This document shows positions 8,714 to 18,718 of a DNA stretch of 64,000 nt, piece by piece (position 1 is the stretch's first letter; the number at the start of each line of letters is the position of its first letter). Under the pieces are notes generated by a model. That model had not been told where the DNA came from, did no database searches, and saw only the letters and a program-made list of their open reading frames with translations. Source of the DNA: Bordetella petrii (GTDB lineage: Bacteria > Pseudomonadota > Gammaproteobacteria > Burkholderiales > Burkholderiaceae_B); the NCBI GenBank assembly GCA_017745595.1, contig WMBV01000013.1, forward strand, positions 62,001 to 126,000. The letters are read 5' to 3'. The position numbers and the translations under genes are program-made.

Positions 8714-9807
8714 CGTTCATCTGCCTTCTTCAGTTTGGCTTCCAGGCTGCGGCTGTAGAGCGACAATGAGAAGCTCATGATCCAGAACACCAGGCCAACC
8801 ACGAAATAGCCTTCGGCCAGGGAACCCGACCAGTTCGGATCCGACGCGCCCGCGGTCACGATATTCAGCAGGTCGAACAGACCCACCACCATGACCAGGG
8901 TGGTGTTTTTCAGCAGGGAAATCGTGGCATTCAGAATTCCGGGAATGACCTTCCCGACGGCCTGCGGCAGGATGATGAAACCCATGGTCCGCCAGAAGCC
9001 GAAGCCTATTGCCCACGCCGCCTCATACTGGCCTTTGGGAATCGCCTGCAGGCCGCCCCGCATCACTTCGCCCATATAGGCGGCTTCGTAGAAAACGATG
9101 CCGAACACGGCCAGCAGCAGGGGATTCGGCTTGGTGCCCGCCGGCAGAAAGAACGGCAGCATCACGATGGCCATGAACAGCACCGTCACGAACGGCACGC
9201 CACGGCAGAATTCGATGAAGCCGATGCTCAGCCACTTGACGACGGGCATCTCGCTGCGCCGCGCCAGCGCCAGCGCCGCGCCCAGCGGAATCGACAGCGT
9301 GATGCCCGACACCGCCAGCACCAGCGTCAGCATCAGGCCGCCCCAGCGGTCGGTGGGCACCAACGGCAGGCCCGCCACGCCGCCGAGCAGAAGCGCCGCG
9401 CTCAGGAACGGATAGACCAGCACCATGAACACCTGCACCCAGCGCTTGCCCGGCATGGCGGGGGCCAGCATCATGGCGATACCGGCGGCCAGCGTCGCGA
9501 ATACGACATTCACGCGATACCGTTCGCTTTCCGGATAGAAGCCATACAGGAATTGCGGCCATTTCTCCGCAATGAAAGACCAGCAGGCGCCACCGGGCGC
9601 GCATTCGCTTCTGCTGGAGCCCGACCACGTCGCGTTGAAAATGCCCCAGGGCAGCAGCTGCGCGAGTATCGCCAGCAGTACCGCGCCCACCAGCAGGTTG
9701 ATCAGCAGCGCCCAGGGCGTGGGCCAGAGGTTCTCGGCGCAGAAGCGCGCCATGCGGCCCGCGGGGCCCCGGCTGGCAAGGGCGGGCAGAGCGTCGTTCC
9801 GATTCAT
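8710..9807 (-). CDS. aapM: General amino-acid ABC transporter permease AapM
   Basis: A 365-residue inner-membrane permease with a long N-terminal extension characteristic of AapM/BztC, followed by the transporter core. The EAA-like coupling loop GLQAIPKGQYEAAWAIGFGFW and the His/Glu/Gln-permease signature FIEFCRGVPFVTVLF are visible. Cysteines in SECAPGGACW lie in the periplasmic N-terminal part. It pairs with AapQ. Start and stop overlap both neighbours by four bases, so translation is coupled. Confidence 0.93.
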   Translation of the reverse strand: MNRNDALPALASRGPAGRMARFCAENLWPTPWALLINLLVGAVLLAILAQLLPWGIFNATWSGSSRSECAPGGACWSFIAEKWPQFLYGFYPESERYRVNVVFATLAAGIAMMLAPAMPGKRWVQVFMVLVYPFLSAALLLGGVAGLPLVPTDRWGGLMLTLVLAVSGITLSIPLGAALALARRSEMPVVKWLSIGFIEFCRGVPFVTVLFMAIVMLPFFLPAGTKPNPLLLAVFGIVFYEAAYMGEVMRGGLQAIPKGQYEAAWAIGFGFWRTMGFIILPQAVGKVIPGILNATISLLKNTTLVMVVGLFDLLNIVTAGASDPNWSGSLAEGYFVVGLVFWIMSFSLSLYSRSLEAKLKKADER

Positions 9808-10985
9808 CGCTCAATGATCCTTGTCATGGAGTTGAACAGGTTCAGGCACATGCTGATGGCCACCCCGATCAGCATGTATGTCGCCATCGTCATCAGCACA
9901 ATCTCGATCGCGCGGCCGGTCTGGTTCATGGTGATTCCGGTGAACACGCTGACGAGGTCGGGAAAGCCGATGGCCACGGCCAGCGACGAGCCCTTGAGAA
10001 TATTCAGGTACTGGTTGCCCAGCGGGGGAATCAGGACGCGCAGCGCCTGCGGAATGACGATGTAACGCAAGGTCTGCAGCCAATTGAAGCCGATGGCGAA
10101 CGCGGCCTCTCGCTGCCCGCGATTGACCGCCAGGATCGATGCTCGCACCAGTTCGCCGATGAACGCGGCGTTGTATATGGTCATGGCGAAAACCAGCGCG
10201 CTGAGCTCGGGCACGAACACCCAGCCGCCGGTGAAGTTGAACCCCTTCAGTTGCGGCATGGACACGGACAACGAGTCGCCTGTCGCGAAAAAAAGGCTGA
10301 TGGGCAACAGCAACAAGGCCACCAGCGATGGCAGCCAGGCGTTGAGCGGGCGCCCGACCGCATCGGAACGGCGCGTGATCGCCACGCACACAGAAATCGA
10401 CGCGATGATGGAAATCAGCACGGCGCCTATCCACAGCAGCGGATATTCCGTCTTGAGCGCCGGGATGTAGATGCCGCGGTTGGTAAAGAAGATCACGTCA
10501 AAGAAACTGCCGGCCTGCCGCGGGGCGGGCATGTTGCGCAGGGCGACGTTGTACCAGAGCATGATGTGCAGCAATTGCGGCAGGTTGCGCACGATCTCTA
10601 CATAGAGCAGTGTCGCCCGGGACAATGCCCAGCTCTTGGACAGGCGGGCGATACCGATCATGAACCCCAGGATCGTCGACAGCAGCATCACCAGGACCGT
10701 CACCAGCAGGGTGTTGGTCAGGCCAACCAGGAATACGCGCCAGTAGGTGTCGCTGGCCCGGTAGGGAAGCAGGGAAAACGCGATCTCGAACCCCGATTCC
10801 TGGCGCAGAAAATCAAATCCGAAGGACAGGCCCCGCTGTTTCAGGTTTCCTTCCAGATTGCCCATTGCCAGCACGGCAAGCAGCACAAGCAACGCAATAA
10901 TCAGGCCCTGAAAGCCCCAGCGCTGCAGCCGGGGATCTTTCAAGAGCCCAGGCCGCCGCACGGCGGCGTCGATCCCTTGAGTCAT
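9804..10985 (-). CDS. aapQ: General amino-acid ABC transporter permease AapQ
   Basis: A 393-residue permease, longer than simple GlnP types, as usual for AapQ/BztB. Helices start at about residue 25 (LIIALLVLLAVLAMG). LYVEIVRNLPQLLHIMLWY is the family signature and AVNRGQREAAFAIGFNW the ATPase-coupling loop. The ATG at 10985 is chosen over upstream in-frame codons that fall in the intercistronic hairpin. It forms the channel with AapM for broad-specificity L-amino acid uptake. Confidence 0.93.
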   Translation of the reverse strand: MTQGIDAAVRRPGLLKDPRLQRWGFQGLIIALLVLLAVLAMGNLEGNLKQRGLSFGFDFLRQESGFEIAFSLLPYRASDTYWRVFLVGLTNTLLVTVLVMLLSTILGFMIGIARLSKSWALSRATLLYVEIVRNLPQLLHIMLWYNVALRNMPAPRQAGSFFDVIFFTNRGIYIPALKTEYPLLWIGAVLISIIASISVCVAITRRSDAVGRPLNAWLPSLVALLLLPISLFFATGDSLSVSMPQLKGFNFTGGWVFVPELSALVFAMTIYNAAFIGELVRASILAVNRGQREAAFAIGFNWLQTLRYIVIPQALRVLIPPLGNQYLNILKGSSLAVAIGFPDLVSVFTGITMNQTGRAIEIVLMTMATYMLIGVAISMCLNLFNSMTRIIER

Positions 10986-11001
10986 CTGACCAATCCTTGA
11001 G

Positions 11002-11024
11002 GGGGCCGTCGTGCCGACGGCCCC
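11002..11024 (-). promoter_or_regulatory. Intercistronic stem-loop between aapJ and aapQ
   Basis: Ten-base perfect arms (GGGGCCGTCG and CGACGGCCCC) around a three-base loop, with no T-tract on the downstream side. It sits in the 76-base gap after the binding-protein gene. Such hairpins often protect the 3' end of binding-protein mRNA, giving more receptor than permease; that role is inferred. Confidence 0.6.
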
Positions 11025-11061
11025 TTGCACCAAACTTTATTCATCCACCAGGCCGGGCGCC

Positions 11062-12096
11062 TTAGCGCAGCAGCGGAGTCGCCATCAGCCCGCCGTCTTT
11101 CCACAGCTTGTTCAGGCGGCGTTCGAGCTTGATCGGGCTGCCGTCTCCCAGGTGGCGGTCGAACACTTCGCCGTAATTGCCGACCTGCGTGATGATGTTG
11201 AACGCCCAATCGTTGTCCAGGCCCAGCTTGGCGCCGAAGTCCCCCGACTTGCCGAGCAAGCGCTGCACTTCGGGCGACGACGAGGTGTCGCGCATCTGCG
11301 CGGCATTTTTCGAGGTGACGCCGTATTCTTCGGCGGCCACCTGGGCATGCAAAGTCCAGGCAACGATATCGAAGAAGCGGAAGTCGTCCTGCCGTACCAC
11401 GGGCCCGATGGGTTCCATCGAGATCACTTCCGGCAGCACCACCCATTCGTCGGGGTTGGGCATTTTCGTGCGCGCGGCGGCCAGTGCGCTCAGCACGTTG
11501 GCGTAGACGTCGCAGCGCCCCTCGCTCAGGTTCTTTTCATTCTGGTCGCGCGAGTTGGCGGTGACCGGCGTGAAGCTGAGCTTGTTGTTGCGGAAGTAGT
11601 CGGACAGGTTGAGCTCGTAGTTGGAGCCGGCCGACACGCAGATCGACGCGCCATCCAATTCCTTGGCCGATTTCACGCCCAGCGACTTGCGTGCCAGGAA
11701 ACCCTGGGAGTCGTACAGATAGACCCCGGCCCACGCCAGGTTCATGTCGACGTCGCGGATGAACGTGGCGGTGGCGGTGCGCGCCAGCAGATCGATGCCC
11801 CCGGACTGCAGCGTGGTGAACGCCGTCTTGATGTCCAGCGGCACGTACTTGACCTTGTCCGGATTGCCAAAAATGGCCGCCGACAGGCTACGGCAGAAAT
11901 CCACTTCGAAGCCGGCCCAGTTGCCCTTGGTGTCCAGCGTGCTCATGCCCGTCTGGACGCCAGTGGAAACGCCGCAGTTCACGACGCCGCGTGCCTTGAT
12001 GGCTGCCAGGGTGTCGGCCTGCTGGGCCTGCACAGTGGCCATCGACCCCAGGAGGGTCGCCACCCCCAGCGCGACGCTATTGATCAGTTTCTTCAT
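11062..12096 (-). CDS. aapJ: General amino-acid ABC transporter substrate-binding protein
   Basis: A 344-residue periplasmic receptor of the AapJ/BztA type. An N-terminal signal peptide (MKKLINSVALGVATLLGSM, cleavage probably after VQAQ) precedes the bilobed solute-binding fold: VVNCGVSTGVQTG, GNWAGFEVDFCRSLSAAIFG and ASICVSAGSNYELNL. It captures L-amino acids for AapQMP. The ATG at 12096 gives the proper signal peptide. First gene of the leftward operon ending with hpaF; its promoter lies in the AT-rich divergent region shared with the hpaG-like gene. Confidence 0.93.
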   Translation of the reverse strand: MKKLINSVALGVATLLGSMATVQAQQADTLAAIKARGVVNCGVSTGVQTGMSTLDTKGNWAGFEVDFCRSLSAAIFGNPDKVKYVPLDIKTAFTTLQSGGIDLLARTATATFIRDVDMNLAWAGVYLYDSQGFLARKSLGVKSAKELDGASICVSAGSNYELNLSDYFRNNKLSFTPVTANSRDQNEKNLSEGRCDVYANVLSALAAARTKMPNPDEWVVLPEVISMEPIGPVVRQDDFRFFDIVAWTLHAQVAAEEYGVTSKNAAQMRDTSSSPEVQRLLGKSGDFGAKLGLDNDWAFNIITQVGNYGEVFDRHLGDGSPIKLERRLNKLWKDGGLMATPLLR

Positions 12097-12326
12097 GTTG
12101 TGCTCCTCTGTGCGGTTGAAGAATGCTTGCCTTGTGGTCGGCGGGCCCGGTTCTGCAAGCTCCGCCGCCGCGGCGCCTTGTCGTGGCGCCTGGCGAAATT
12201 TATCTCGCGCCAATAAATTAACATGTTATATATTAAAGTTAAATACCTTGTGCTCGACAAATGCGGCGCTGAGCGCTCCGAGCGACGGGATAGAAGGGGT
12301 AGGACTATGATTTTATGGAGTTTTTT
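12097..12326. promoter_or_regulatory. Divergent control region with a palindrome
   Basis: A region of 230 bases between aapJ (left) and the hpaG-like gene (right). Its middle is strikingly AT-rich. TAACATGTTA at 12219-12228 is a perfect 10-base palindrome, followed by a second imperfect dyad (TTAAAGTTAA). Both fit a MarR-family operator such as that of the nearby HpaR homologue; that link is inference. No gene is seen. Confidence 0.5.
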
Positions 12327-13181
12327 ATGAATTTGGTTACTTTTGCCGCCGACGGCCACACGTACTGGGGCGTGACGGCCCCCGGGGGCGTGCTTGCGCT
12401 TTCAGACCGCTTTCCTCAATGGCCGACGCTGCGCCACGTGATTGCCGCCCATGCCATCGCGCAAGTGCTTGAGGCCGGACGCGATTGCGCCGCGAGCCAC
12501 CGCGACGGCGATTATGTGCTGCAGATACCGGTGCCCGATCCGGGCAAAATCATCTGCGTCGGCGTCAACTTTCCGGACCGCAATGCCGAATACAAAGACG
12601 GGCAGGCCGCGCCGTCGAAGATGTCCTTGTTTCCGCGCTTTCCCGGCAGTTTCACCGGACACGACTCGCCGTTGGTCCGGCCGCCCGAAAGCCTGCAGCT
12701 GGATTATGAAGGGGAAGTGGCCGTCGTGATCGGCAAGGCGGGGCGCCGCATCCCGCGCGAACAGGCCCTGTCCCACATTGCCGCCCTGACCCTGTGCAAC
12801 GAGGGCACCGTCCGCGACTGGACGCGCCATGCCAAATTCAATGTGACCCAGGGCAAGAACTGGCAATCGTCGGGCAGCCTGGGCCCCTGGCTGGTGCCCT
12901 TCAACGATCCCGCGCAAATCGAGGATATCGGCCTGCTGACCCGCGTGAACGGCGAAGTGCGCCAGCAAGACCGCACCAGCCGCATGATTTTCCCGGTGGC
13001 CGAGCAGATCGCGTATATTTCGACGTTCACCCGGCTCGAGCCAGGCGACATCATCGTCACCGGCACGCCCACCGGCGCGGGCGCCCGGCAGGATCCGCCC
13101 GTCTGGCTGCGCCCCGGAGACATCGTGGAAGTGCAAGCCGAAGGCATCGGCACGCTGCGCAACGGAGTGCGCGACGAATGA
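12327..13181 (+). CDS. Fumarylacetoacetate hydrolase-family isomerase/decarboxylase
   Basis: A 284-residue FAH-fold enzyme resembling HpaG, the bifunctional oxo-hepta-ene-dioate isomerase/decarboxylase, and related hydrolases. The metal-binding core is LDYEGEVAVVIG with the downstream GPWLVP and GDIIVTGTPTGAG blocks. GGAG six bases upstream supports the ATG at 12327 rather than the one at 12315. It overlaps the hydratase gene by four bases. By context it would act after ring cleavage and isomerisation, together with HpaF and the hydratase. Another FAH-family reaction remains possible. Confidence 0.78.
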   Translation: MNLVTFAADGHTYWGVTAPGGVLALSDRFPQWPTLRHVIAAHAIAQVLEAGRDCAASHRDGDYVLQIPVPDPGKIICVGVNFPDRNAEYKDGQAAPSKMSLFPRFPGSFTGHDSPLVRPPESLQLDYEGEVAVVIGKAGRRIPREQALSHIAALTLCNEGTVRDWTRHAKFNVTQGKNWQSSGSLGPWLVPFNDPAQIEDIGLLTRVNGEVRQQDRTSRMIFPVAEQIAYISTFTRLEPGDIIVTGTPTGAGARQDPPVWLRPGDIVEVQAEGIGTLRNGVRDE

Positions 13182-13975
13182 ACGCCCAGGAAATCGAAGA
13201 CGCCGCGCAGGCCTTGTTTGCCGCGGAAACCGCGCGCCGGCAGATCGGCCTGTTGTCGCTGAAATACCCGGGGCTGGACCTGGACAAGGCCTATGCCGTG
13301 CAGGCGGCATTGGTCCGGCGCAAGCAGGCCGCCGGCCGCAAGGTGATAGGCTGGAAGATCGGGCTTACCTCGCGGGCGATGCAGCAGGCCCTCAAGATCG
13401 ATACTCCGGACTCCGGCGTACTGCTGGACGACATGTGGTTCGAAGACGGCGCGACGATTCCGGCCGGCCGCTACATCGAGCCCCGGATCGAAGCCGAGAT
13501 CGCCTTTGTGATGAAGGCGCCGCTACAGGGCGAACAGGTCACGCGCGACAACGTGCTGGCGGCAACCGAGTTCGTTGCCCCCAGCCTGGAAATTCTGGAC
13601 ACGCGCATAGTTCGCGTCGATCCGGCCAGCGGGCAGGCCCGCGTCATTGCCGACACCGTCAGCGACAATGCCGCCAACGCCGGGATCGTGCTGGGCCGGC
13701 AGCGCCACCGCCCGCAAGACATCGACCTGCGCTGGGTGGGGGCCATCGTCAAGCGCAACGGCATCGTCGAAGAAACCGGCGTGGGCGCGGGAGTGCTCGA
13801 CGACCCGGTCACCAGCGTGCTGTGGCTGGTGCATCGCCTTGCCCGGTACGGGCTTCGGGTCGAGGCAGGGCAGGTTTTGCTGTCCGGTTCGTTCATACGC
13901 CCCATCGAGGCCCCGCGCGGCAGCCACTTCGCGGCCGATTTCGGCGCTTTCGGCTCGGTTTCCGTCCAGTTTTGA
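13178..13975 (+). CDS. hpaH: 2-oxo-hepta-3-ene-1,7-dioate hydratase-like enzyme
   Basis: A 265-residue member of the hydratase/decarboxylase family (HpaH, MhpD, DmpE). It has GWKIGLTSRAMQQALKID near residue 60, the metal site EPRIEAEIAFVM and the C-terminal GSFIRPIEAPRGSHFAADFG. It adds water to a 2-oxo-3-enedioate, giving the aldolase substrate. It follows the FAH-family gene with a 4-base overlap. No HpaI-type aldolase follows; the next gene is on the other strand. Confidence 0.83.
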   Translation: MNAQEIEDAAQALFAAETARRQIGLLSLKYPGLDLDKAYAVQAALVRRKQAAGRKVIGWKIGLTSRAMQQALKIDTPDSGVLLDDMWFEDGATIPAGRYIEPRIEAEIAFVMKAPLQGEQVTRDNVLAATEFVAPSLEILDTRIVRVDPASGQARVIADTVSDNAANAGIVLGRQRHRPQDIDLRWVGAIVKRNGIVEETGVGAGVLDDPVTSVLWLVHRLARYGLRVEAGQVLLSGSFIRPIEAPRGSHFAADFGAFGSVSVQF

Positions 13976-13995
13976 GGCACGCGCGGGCGCGCCTC
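13974..13995. terminator. Possible stem-loop between convergent genes
   Basis: GAGGCACGC pairs with GCGCGCCTC with one mismatch, right at the hpaH stop and before the convergent phosphate-transporter gene. There is no T-tract, so it may be only a weak bidirectional terminator. Confidence 0.3.
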
Positions 13996-14037
13996 GAACT
14001 TGGATAACGGCCAGCGGCCCGCCTGGTTGGGCGCGGT

Positions 14038-15516
<1,479 letters not shown>

Positions 15517-15573
15517 GGGGAGTGGGGAGAGGCGGTGGGGGGTGAGCCAGGCCAGATTATTGCAGATTTGTGA

Positions 15574-15703
15574 CGTGCCTCCGGCGGGAGCCTGGCACCG
15601 GTTGTTCCAGGTGTCTGACTCTCGCAGGGTGTCAGACACCGATTCATTCGAGACGGGTTGCCGCCGCATCGGTGTCAGGCACCCCGCGGGAGCCTGACAC
15701 CTG
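15574..15703. repeat. Dispersed hairpin element, copy A
   Basis: Two arms, 15608-15642 and 15669-15703, in opposite orientation, plus a partial arm at 15574-15600. Each arm is itself a hairpin (GGTGTCTGAC with GTCAGACACC on the left, GGTGTCAGGC with GCCTGACACC on the right). Lies between pitA and mog. Confidence 0.85.
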
Positions 15704-15772
15704 GGCCGCCTGAACGCCCCCCTCTCTCCGCTAATGCGATAGCATCGGATTTTTCCCCAAGAGGCGATCGCC

Positions 15773-16399
15773 ATGCCCACTTCCATTGCCCGCCGCCACC
15801 CCGACGATCTCATCGTGGGCCTGGTGTCCATTTCCGACCGCGCCACCTCGGGCGTCTACCAAGACCAGGGCATACCGGCGTTGCGCGATTGGCTCGGCAC
15901 GGCCCTGGCCTCGTCCTGGCAGGCCGTCGAGCGGCTGGTGCCCGACGAAGCCGCGGCCATATCGGCCGCGCTGGTCGAACTGGTCGACACCTGCGGCTGC
16001 GACCTCGTGCTGACCACCGGCGGCACGGGGCCGGCGCGGCGCGACGTCACCCCCGAGGCCACGCTGGCCGTGGCCACCAAGGAAATGCCGGGCTTCGCCG
16101 AACAAATGCGCCAGGTCAGCCTGAAGTTCGTGCCCACCGCCGTGCTGTCACGCCAGGTCGCCGTCATCCGCGAAACCGCCGACCACGCCGCCCTGATCAT
16201 CAACCTGCCCGGCCAGCCCAAAGCCATCCGCGAAACCCTGGAAGGCCTGCGCGACGAAGCCGGCGGCGTGGCGGTGCAGGGCGTATTCGCCGCCGTGCCT
16301 TATTGCATCGACCTGATCGGCGGCCCCTATGCCGAAACCCATCCGGCCGTCGTCAAGGCATTCCGCCCCAAGTCGGCCCTGCGCCAGCCCGCGGCCTGA
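15773..16399 (+). CDS. mog: Molybdopterin adenylyltransferase
   Basis: A 208-residue MogA/MoaB-fold protein that adenylylates molybdopterin before molybdate insertion. GLVSISDRATSGVYQDQG starts the domain, LVLTTGGTGPARRDVTPEA is the conserved active-site region, and INLPGQPKAIRETL closes it. Cytosolic. No other moa/moe genes are adjacent, so it is a lone cofactor gene. It is 57 bases upstream of a lipoprotein gene on the same strand. Confidence 0.93.
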   Translation: MPTSIARRHPDDLIVGLVSISDRATSGVYQDQGIPALRDWLGTALASSWQAVERLVPDEAAAISAALVELVDTCGCDLVLTTGGTGPARRDVTPEATLAVATKEMPGFAEQMRQVSLKFVPTAVLSRQVAVIRETADHAALIINLPGQPKAIRETLEGLRDEAGGVAVQGVFAAVPYCIDLIGGPYAETHPAVVKAFRPKSALRQPAA

Positions 16400-16455
16400 A
16401 GACCCGTGCGTTATAGTTGGCCGGTTCTTTTCGTCTGTTTTCGGGAATATTCCCC

Positions 16456-16794
16456 ATGAATTTGCGTTGTATCGTCGCGTTGGCAGTGGCCGGCGCGCTG
16501 GCCGGTTGCGCCAACGTCAAAGACGTCCGCGAACGCGATCCCGTATTTTTCGGTTCCACCGCGCGCACGGCCGAGCAATACACCACCTGCGTCGAAACGG
16601 CCTGGCAGGGCAGCGGCACCGTGGCCCAGCGGCAGACCGTGCGCAATGGCTATGAACTGGTCGTGCCCGGTTCGTTCGGCGTCGAAGCCGTACTGACCGC
16701 CACCACCTGGAAGGGCAAGACCGACGTGCGCCTGTCCACCCGTATTCCCCGCTACAGCACGGCGCTGGTCGAGGCGGCCAACCTGTGCATGTAA
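16456..16794 (+). CDS. Small outer-membrane-type lipoprotein of unknown function
   Basis: A 112-residue protein beginning MNLRCIVALAVAGALAGCA. The lipobox LAGC puts the lipidated cysteine at about residue 19, and the +2 residue is Ala, so outer-membrane sorting is expected. The rest is a short soluble domain with VPGSFGVEAVLTATTWKG. I do not recognise a named family. Its last ten bases overlap the M23 peptidase start, suggesting co-expression in the envelope. An in-frame ATG at 16417 would bury the signal sequence. Confidence 0.75.
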   Translation: MNLRCIVALAVAGALAGCANVKDVRERDPVFFGSTARTAEQYTTCVETAWQGSGTVAQRQTVRNGYELVVPGSFGVEAVLTATTWKGKTDVRLSTRIPRYSTALVEAANLCM

Positions 16795-17660
16795 GCGGCC
16801 CGCCCCTGCGCGCGCGCCTGGCCCGCCTGGCCGGGCAAGTGGTCTTGCTGGCCGCCGCCTGCTGCGGCGCGGCCGCGCAGGCGCAGGGCTACATCAGCCG
16901 CAAGCTCGACGTGCCGGTGCCTGGCGGCGTGGCGGTGGTGCCCCTGGGCGCCGCCGAACAGGCGCCGCAGGCCAGCTATGACGGCCACCGCGTGATGGTG
17001 GTGCGCGACAGCGACGGCCAATGGATCGCCATTGTGGGCATCGCGCTGGACACGGCGCCCGGCCGCCATGCGGTGCAGGTGCAGGGCGGCGCGCCGGTGG
17101 CGTTCCAGGTGGGCAGCAAAGAATACGCCGCGCAGCACATCAAGCTGAAAAACCGCCGGCAGGTCACACCCAATCCCGACGACCTCAAGCGCATCGAACG
17201 CGAGCTCGACCTGCAGCTCGATGCGTATGCCACGTTCCGTGAAGGCATCATTCCCAGCAACGTCATGCTCGACCGTCCTGTCGACGGACGCCTGTCCAGC
17301 CCCTTCGGCCTGCGCCGCTTCTTCAACGGGCAGGAACGCAATCCGCATTCGGGCCTGGACTTCGCCGTGCCGGCCGGCACGCCGGTCAAGGCGCCCGCGG
17401 CCGGCCGCGTGGTGCTGGTCGGCAATTATTTCTTCAACGGCAACACCGTATTCGTCGACCATGGCCAGGGCTTCATCAGCATGTTCTGCCACCTGTCGGC
17501 GATCGACGTGCGGGTGGGCGACGAGGTGGCGCGCGGCGCCGTGGTGGGCAAGGTGGGCAGCACCGGCCGCGCCACCGGGCCGCACTTGCACTGGAACGTC
17601 AGCCTGAACGGCACGCGGGTCGACCCCGCCATTTTCATCGGCGCCGTCAAGCGTCCGTAA
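16785..17660 (+). CDS. M23-family metallopeptidase (LytM domain)
   Basis: A 291-residue secreted protein. A signal peptide (about residues 1-34, ending AAAQAQG) is followed by an N-terminal beta-rich domain and a C-terminal Peptidase M23 domain from about residue 165. Zinc ligands are visible in HSGLDFAVPAGTPV (H-x3-D) and in GPHLHWNVSLNG (H-x-H). It should cleave or bind peptidoglycan cross-links in the periplasm. It starts inside the lipoprotein gene and overlaps the convergent LysR gene by 14 bases. Confidence 0.88.
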   Translation: MHVSGPPLRARLARLAGQVVLLAAACCGAAAQAQGYISRKLDVPVPGGVAVVPLGAAEQAPQASYDGHRVMVVRDSDGQWIAIVGIALDTAPGRHAVQVQGGAPVAFQVGSKEYAAQHIKLKNRRQVTPNPDDLKRIERELDLQLDAYATFREGIIPSNVMLDRPVDGRLSSPFGLRRFFNGQERNPHSGLDFAVPAGTPVKAPAAGRVVLVGNYFFNGNTVFVDHGQGFISMFCHLSAIDVRVGDEVARGAVVGKVGSTGRATGPHLHWNVSLNGTRVDPAIFIGAVKRP

Positions 17661-18540
17661 GCGCTATTTCGCGAAAGCGCCGCAGCAGCGGGGCGGCGTC
17701 GTCGGCACGGCAGGCCAGCAGCACGCGGCTGGCCGCGTCGGGCGTATCCAGGGCGCAGTAGGCCACCCCGGGAATGCCGGTTTTCATATAGGTGTCGGGC
17801 AGCACCGACACCCCCATGCCCGCCGCCACCAGCCCGATGATGGTGGCGCCTTCGCGGGCCTCTTGCCGCACGTGGGGGGCGAAGCCCGCCCGGCTGGCCA
17901 GGACCGTCACGTGTTCGAACAGGCCGCAGCCCAAGCCGCGCGGAAACAGAATGAACGATTCGTCGGCCAGCGCCGCCATCGGCAGCGGCTCGGGGCGGCG
18001 GGCCAGCGGATGGTTCGCGGGCAATACCGCCACCAGGCGGTCGGCCCACAACTGCGACACGGCGATGTCGGCCGGCGGCTCGAACAGAGGCGACGGGCGC
18101 AGGAAGCCGATATCCACGCTTTGATCGGCCAGGGCGCGCAGCTGCTGGCCGGTGGACAGGTGCGTCAGGTCGGCCCGCGCGCCGGGGTGGCGGGCGCGGA
18201 ACGCCTGCACGATGCGCGGAAACGCCTCGAACATGGGCACCGACGCGGTGAACGAGATGCGCAGTTCGCCGGCTTCGCCGCGCGCGGCCTGGCGTACCAC
18301 GTCACCGGCGCGTTCCAGGTGCGCCAGGGCGTGGCGCGCCTGTTCCAGGAACAGCGACCCGGCTTCGGTCAATTCGACCTTGCGGTTGCTGCGGTTCAGC
18401 AGCACCGAGCCCAGTTCTTCTTCCAGTGCCTTGACCTGCAGGCTGAGCGGCGGCTGGCTGACGTGCAGGCGGCGGGCGGCGGCGCTGAAGCTGAGCTCTT
18501 CGGCGACCGCGACGAAATAGCGAAGCTGGCGAAAATCCAT
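17647..18540 (-). CDS. LysR-family regulator
   Basis: A 297-residue LysR protein. The winged-helix domain (residues 1-60) has LRYFVAVAEELSFSAAARRLHVSQPPLS and the cofactor-binding domain follows; the N-terminus is of the CatM/BenM/CbnR type. It is divergent from the Bug-galB-galC operon and very probably activates it in response to a pathway intermediate. An AT-rich dyad lies just upstream of its start. Confidence 0.88.
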   Translation of the reverse strand: MDFRQLRYFVAVAEELSFSAAARRLHVSQPPLSLQVKALEEELGSVLLNRSNRKVELTEAGSLFLEQARHALAHLERAGDVVRQAARGEAGELRISFTASVPMFEAFPRIVQAFRARHPGARADLTHLSTGQQLRALADQSVDIGFLRPSPLFEPPADIAVSQLWADRLVAVLPANHPLARRPEPLPMAALADESFILFPRGLGCGLFEHVTVLASRAGFAPHVRQEAREGATIIGLVAAGMGVSVLPDTYMKTGIPGVAYCALDTPDAASRVLLACRADDAAPLLRRFREIALTDA

Positions 18541-18543
18541 GGC

Positions 18544-18560
18544 TATTTAATTTTTAAATA
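18544..18560. promoter_or_regulatory. AT-rich dyad in the LysR/Bug divergent promoter
   Basis: TATTTAA and TTAAATA flank TTT, a perfect 17-base dyad four bases upstream of the LysR start. It is a candidate LysR-type binding site in the 178-base region between LysR and the Bug gene. Binding by this LysR is inferred. Confidence 0.4.
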
Positions 18561-18718
18561 AATACGAGCCAAAAACAGTATTGGACGATATTAATCGCCA
18601 GCGCCATCATCTTCAAACCGGGTGACCGCGCAAGGCCCATGGCCGGCCCGGCCCTGGCCCGGGCCGACACTAGACCGCTTCCGCCCCGGACCCGCGGCAC
18701 CCACACAGGAGACCCGAC

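Noticed and set aside
10251-11000. Plus-strand frame of 249 codons over aapQ
   Set aside because: Gln/His/Arg-rich shadow of a clear permease gene on the other strand.
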